Position numbers and translations under genes: made by a program
The notes under the pieces: model-generated
The model's input: the letters and a program-made list of their open reading frames with translations, nothing else
Database searches by the model: none
Told to the model about the DNA's origin: nothing
Shown here: positions 22,379-25,373 of the stretch, in pieces
How positions within the stretch are numbered: position 1 is the stretch's first letter
How the letters are laid out: each line of letters starts with the position of its first letter
DNA from: JACCTH01 sp036556085
Lineage (GTDB): Bacteria > Actinomycetota > Acidimicrobiia > Spongiisociales > ZC4RG35
Direction of reading: 5' to 3'
DNA: 25,373 nucleotides
Assembly: GCA_036556085.1 (NCBI GenBank)
Contig: DATBKE010000176.1
Location: forward strand, 1 to 25,373

Positions 22379-23212
22379 CTACCTCCGCCCGCCGACGGAG
22401 CGCCGGCGCACGATCATCCGATTGCTTGACTTCTTCTTCTTGCGGGTACGACCCTCCGTTTTGCCCCAGGGACTAGACGGGTGCCGCCCACCAGAGCTCT
22501 TCCCTTCACCGCCGCCCATGGGGTGATCAACCGGGTTCATGGCGACGCCCCGAGTCTGGGGTCGCACGCCCTTCCAGCGCTTGCGCCCGGCCTTACCCAA
22601 CTTCACCAACTCGGCTTCGGTGTTGCCCACCTGGCCGACTGTGGCCCGGCAGTCGAGAGGAACCATCCGCATCTCCCCCGAGGGCAGTCGGAGCAACGCC
22701 ATGTCGTTCTCCTTTGACATGAGCTGCACGCCGGTTCCCGCCGACCGGGCCATCTTGGCTCCCCCACCGGGGCGCATCTCGATGGCATGGACCGTTGTCC
22801 CGGCCGGGATGTTGCGCAGCGGGAGGGCATTGCCCGAACGAATGTCCGCCCCCGGACCCGATTGCAGCCTGTCTCCGACCTTGACCCCCAGCGGCGCCAG
22901 GATGTAGGACTTCACCCCGTCGGCGTAATGGAGCAAGGCCAGCCGGGCATTGCGGTTGGGGTCGTACTCGATCGCCGCCACCTTGGCGGGGATAGCGTCC
23001 TTCTGACGCCGAAAGTCGATCTGGCGATACCGCTGCTTGTTGCCGCCCCCGCGATGGCGGGCAGTGATCCGGCCAGCCACGTTTCGCCCCCCGCTCGATT
23101 TCTTCGAGGAGAGAAGGGCCTTCTCGGGCTCGGTTTTGGTGACCTCGACGAAATCGGCCACGGTCTGAAACCGCCGGCCAGCCGAGGTTGGTTTTCTGCT
23201 TCTTATCGCCAT
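22379..23212 (-). CDS. rplB: 50S ribosomal protein L2
   Basis: 277 residues, standard length, needed for subunit joining and peptidyl transfer. Seen: GGRNVAGRITARHRGGGNKQ, the RNA-binding OB part; ALLHYADGVKSYILAPLGVKVGD; and the C-terminal loop GVAMNPVDHPMGGGEGKSSGG with the conserved histidine near the peptidyl transferase centre. The end is the typical WGKTEGRTRKKKKSSNRMIVRRR. The ATG at 23212 gives MAIRSRKPTSAGRR and is one base after the rplW stop. Confidence 0.98.
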   Translation of the reverse strand: MAIRSRKPTSAGRRFQTVADFVEVTKTEPEKALLSSKKSSGGRNVAGRITARHRGGGNKQRYRQIDFRRQKDAIPAKVAAIEYDPNRNARLALLHYADGVKSYILAPLGVKVGDRLQSGPGADIRSGNALPLRNIPAGTTVHAIEMRPGGGAKMARSAGTGVQLMSKENDMALLRLPSGEMRMVPLDCRATVGQVGNTEAELVKLGKAGRKRWKGVRPQTRGVAMNPVDHPMGGGEGKSSGGRHPSSPWGKTEGRTRKKKKSSNRMIVRRRSVGGRR

Positions 23213-23213
23213 C

Positions 23214-23501
23214 TCAAACTCCGAAAAGGTCGATCGAGTCACCCTGCGCCAGGGTGACGAGGGCGCGCTTTCGTCCGGCCCGGCGCCCCATGGTGCGGCC
23301 GGTGCGCTTCCACTTGCCGGTTCGATTCTGTGTATTCACGGAAAGAACGCTGACCTCGAAAATCGATTCGACTGCGTCCTTGATCTCGCCTTTGTTCGAA
23401 CGCCGGTCTACTTCGAATGTGTAGGTATTGGCTTTCTCGATCAAGTCGTAGGACTTTTCCGAGACCACGGGGGCGACGATCACGTCACGAGGATCTTTCA
23501 C
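23214..23501 (-). CDS. rplW: 50S ribosomal protein L23
   Basis: 95 residues, a docking site at the tunnel exit for trigger factor and SRP. Seen: DPRDVIVAPVVSEKSYDLIE, TYTFEVDRRSNKGEIKDAVE, and GKWKRTGRTMGRRAGRKRALVTLAQGDSIDLF. The start is GTG at 23501, overlapping the rplD stop as GTGA. Confidence 0.98.
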   Translation of the reverse strand: MKDPRDVIVAPVVSEKSYDLIEKANTYTFEVDRRSNKGEIKDAVESIFEVSVLSVNTQNRTGKWKRTGRTMGRRAGRKRALVTLAQGDSIDLFGV

Positions 23502-24172
23502 GAGGCCTCGCTTTCCCGGACGAAGTCAGATTTGGAGATGTCATACGCCCCGCCGCCATTGACGATCTCGAGGCTTTGGCGGGTGAAGACCACCTGTCGC
23601 GCCCAGAGCACGTCATAAGCGCCGAGCTGATCGGGGCTGGTGATCCATACCTGAGGCAGGTTGCGAAAGGCACGCCGAGCGGTTTCGTCACCATGGCCCA
23701 GCACCAGGAGGGTCTTGCCCCCGGCCTCGATGGCGTCGAGCAAGCCGGCGGCCTCCCTGGTTCGCGGACTCTGCCAGTCGAAAGAGTCGATCACCCTGAT
23801 CGCCGATTCCCCGGCGCGAACCGAAAGGGCCGAATAAAGAGCCAACCGCTTCATCTTCTTGGGGGTGCGCTGGCTGTAATCGCGCGGAGTCGGGCCATGG
23901 GCCACGCCACCGCCGCGCCAGATGGGGCTGCGGATGGAGCCATGACGGGCCCGACCGGTTCCCTTCTGTCGCCACGGCTTGGCGCCACCGCCTCGCACTT
24001 CAGCCCGGGATTTGGTCTTGTGGGTACCAGCGCGCGCTCCCGCCAGTTGGGCCGTGACCACCTGATGCATCAATGCGTGGTTGGGCTCAACTCCGAAAAT
24101 CTCGGCGTTGAGCTCAACCTCGCCTGAGGATTCGCCCGATCCCGAGAAGCTCGGTGCTTTCAGATCCGCCAT
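23498..24172 (-). CDS. rplD: 50S ribosomal protein L4
   Basis: 224 residues. The long basic loop that reaches the exit tunnel is present: HKTKSRAEVRGGGAKPWRQKGTGRARHGSIRSPIWRGGGVAHGP, about residues 51-94. The globular part ends with VWARQ-like VLWARQVVFTRQSLEIV. The N-terminus has about 15 extra Ser/Gly-rich residues (APSFSGSGESSG) before the first strand. The ATG at 24172 shares one base with the rplC stop. In E. coli L4 represses the S10 operon; the leader is outside this window. Confidence 0.97.
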   Translation of the reverse strand: MADLKAPSFSGSGESSGEVELNAEIFGVEPNHALMHQVVTAQLAGARAGTHKTKSRAEVRGGGAKPWRQKGTGRARHGSIRSPIWRGGGVAHGPTPRDYSQRTPKKMKRLALYSALSVRAGESAIRVIDSFDWQSPRTREAAGLLDAIEAGGKTLLVLGHGDETARRAFRNLPQVWITSPDQLGAYDVLWARQVVFTRQSLEIVNGGGAYDISKSDFVRESEAS

Positions 24173-24804
24173 CAGCCCTTGACCGCCTCTCGGATCAAAA
24201 CCATCGACCCATTCGCCCCGGGGACGGCCCCGCGCAACATCAGGAGGTTGCGCTCGGTGTCCACGCCCACGATCAATAGGTTGAGGGTGGTGACCTGATC
24301 GCCACCCATTCGCCCCGCCATCCGCATCCCCTTGAAAACCCGCGATGGAGTGGCGCAGGCGCCGATCGAGCCCGGTGCCCGATGCTTCTTGTGATTGCCG
24401 TGCGCCGCTCCTTGCCCGGAGAAGTTGTGACGTTTCATTACCCCCTGGAAGCCCTTGCCCTTGGAGAGGCCGGTGACATCGGCGAGCTTGCCCTCTTCGA
24501 GGACGTCGCTGACCACGATCTTTTGCCCTACCTGGTAGGCACTGGGGTCGTCGACCCGCACTTCCACGAGATAACGCGCCGGCTCGACGCCCGCCTTGGC
24601 GTAGTGGCCCTGGATGGGCTTGTTGACCTGCTTGGCCTTGATATCGCCAAAGGCGATCTGGATGGCGGAGTAGCCGTCGGCATCAGGCTGTTTGACCTGG
24701 ACGACGTGGCACGGCCCGGCCTTGATGACCGTGACCGGCACCGCCCGCGACTGAGCGTCGTAGACCTGGGTCATGCCCAGTTTCTCCCCGAGAATGGTGT
24801 TCAC
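24172..24804 (-). CDS. rplC: 50S ribosomal protein L3
   Basis: 210 residues. Seen: ILGEKLGMTQVYDAQSRAVPVTVIKAGPCHVVQVK at the N-terminus, DVTGLSKGKGFQGVMKRHNFSGQGAAHGNHKKHRAPGSIGACATPSRVFKGMRMAGRMG in the loop reaching the peptidyl transferase centre, and NLLMLRGAVPGANGSMVLIREAVK at the end. The start is GTG at 24804, overlapping the rpsJ stop as GTGA; upstream in-frame codons lie inside rpsJ. Confidence 0.98.
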   Translation of the reverse strand: MNTILGEKLGMTQVYDAQSRAVPVTVIKAGPCHVVQVKQPDADGYSAIQIAFGDIKAKQVNKPIQGHYAKAGVEPARYLVEVRVDDPSAYQVGQKIVVSDVLEEGKLADVTGLSKGKGFQGVMKRHNFSGQGAAHGNHKKHRAPGSIGACATPSRVFKGMRMAGRMGGDQVTTLNLLIVGVDTERNLLMLRGAVPGANGSMVLIREAVKG

Positions 24805-25109
24805 AGCTTGATCTCCACTTCCACTCCTGCCGGCAGGTCGAGGCGCATGAGTGAGTCGACGGTTTTCGGAGTGGGGTCCAAGATGTCGATCACTCGCTTG
24901 TGAATCCGCATCTCGAAATGCTCCCGCGAGTCCTTGTCGACGTGCGGCCCCCGGATGACGCAATAGCGATGGATCTCCGTCGGTAGAGGGATCGGCCCCC
25001 GAATCTTGGCCTGGGTGCGGACCACGGTCTCGGCGATCTTGCGCGACGACTCGTCGACCACCTGGTGGTCGTAAGCCTTCAAGCGAATGCGGATCTTCTG
25101 TTCAGCCAT
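24801..25109 (-). CDS. rpsJ: 30S ribosomal protein S10
   Basis: 102 residues, standard; also known as NusE in antitermination. Seen: KIRIRLKAYDHQVVDESSRKIAETV, GPIPLPTEIHRYCVIRGPHVDKDSREHFEMRIHKRVIDI and LMRLDLPAGVEVEIKL. The ATG at 25109 shares one base with the tuf stop (TAATG). This tight tuf-rpsJ link leaves no room for an S10 leader promoter of the usual kind directly before rpsJ. Confidence 0.98.
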   Translation of the reverse strand: MAEQKIRIRLKAYDHQVVDESSRKIAETVVRTQAKIRGPIPLPTEIHRYCVIRGPHVDKDSREHFEMRIHKRVIDILDPTPKTVDSLMRLDLPAGVEVEIKL

Positions 25110-25373
25110 TACTTGACGATCTTCGTGACTCGACCCGCTCCCACCGTCCGTCCCCCCTCGCGGATGGCGAAGCGGAGACCCTCGTCCATGGCGATGGGGT
25201 TGATGAGCTCGACGGTCATCTGGGTGTTGTCCCCCGGCATCACCATCTGGGTCCCCTCGGGCAAGGAGACCACTCCGGTGACATCGGTGGTGCGGAAGTA
25301 GAACTGGGGGCGGTAGCCGTCGAAGAAGGGGGAGTGTCTTCCCCCCTCCTCCTTGGTGAGGACATAGACGGTG
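25109..25373 (-). CDS. tuf: Elongation factor Tu, C-terminal fragment (5' part outside window)
   Basis: Translated by hand: the last 87 residues of EF-Tu, from TVYVLTKEEGGRHSPFF through FRTTDVTG, MVMPGDNTQMTVELINPIAM and FAIREGGRTVGAGRVTKIVK to a TAA stop. This is most of domain 3, which contacts aminoacyl-tRNA and, in sensitive bacteria, kirromycin-type antibiotics. The reading frame is intact to the right edge. The gene order tuf-rpsJ is the usual str-to-S10 junction. Confidence 0.97.
   Translation of the reverse strand, partial: TVYVLTKEEGGRHSPFFDGYRPQFYFRTTDVTGVVSLPEGTQMVMPGDNTQMTVELINPIAMDEGLRFAIREGGRTVGAGRVTKIVK

Overview
The window is one unbroken block of genes, all on the minus strand, so it reads right to left. 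The DNA is high-GC. Gene order, protein sequences (EF-Tu tail, L3, S13, type I CoaA, Nnr fusion) and free use of GTG and TTG starts suggest an Actinomycetota genome. Sequence feel points to an Acidimicrobiia-like, probably uncultured, lineage; that placement is inference.

Region by region in the direction of transcription: the 3' end of tuf (25373-25109); the S10 genes rpsJ-rplC-rplD-rplW-rplB-rpsS-rplV-rpsC-rplP-rpmC-rpsQ; the spc genes rplN-rplX-rplE-rpsN-rpsH-rplF-rplR-rpsE-rpmD-rplO-secY-adk-map-infA-rpmJ; the alpha genes rpsM-rpsK-rpsD-rpoA-rplQ; then coaA, a small membrane protein, truA, rplM-rpsI, and a wall-precursor/cofactor set glmM-glmS-acpS-nnr-alr. The last gene, running off the left edge, is a P1/S58-family N-terminal-nucleophile hydrolase with a GTG start.

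Most neighbouring genes overlap by 4 bases (ATGA, GTGA, TTGA) or by 1 base (TGATG, TAATG, TAGTG), so translational coupling along most of the array is likely. Only two gaps exceed 90 bases: truA-rplM (94 nt) and glmM-glmS (252 nt). I saw no intrinsic terminator, tRNA, rRNA, insertion sequence or CRISPR.

The main discovery is in the 252-nt glmM-glmS gap. It holds a complete glmS self-cleaving ribozyme/riboswitch, with the cleavage site at 5552/5551 and conserved P1-P4 elements. It sits upstream of glmS inside an apparent operon, so glucosamine-6-phosphate could set mRNA stability for glmS and possibly for acpS, nnr, alr and the peptidase.

Two further oddities are in the S10 block. Ribosomal protein S3 (rpsC) carries a C-terminal extension of about 130 residues with an exact 27-bp tandem duplication (RLIEAGGGK units) and a repetitive acidic end. 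The rplV-rpsC junction carries a 62-bp offset duplication that gave L22 a new C-terminus and left a relic of the old one just before rpsC.
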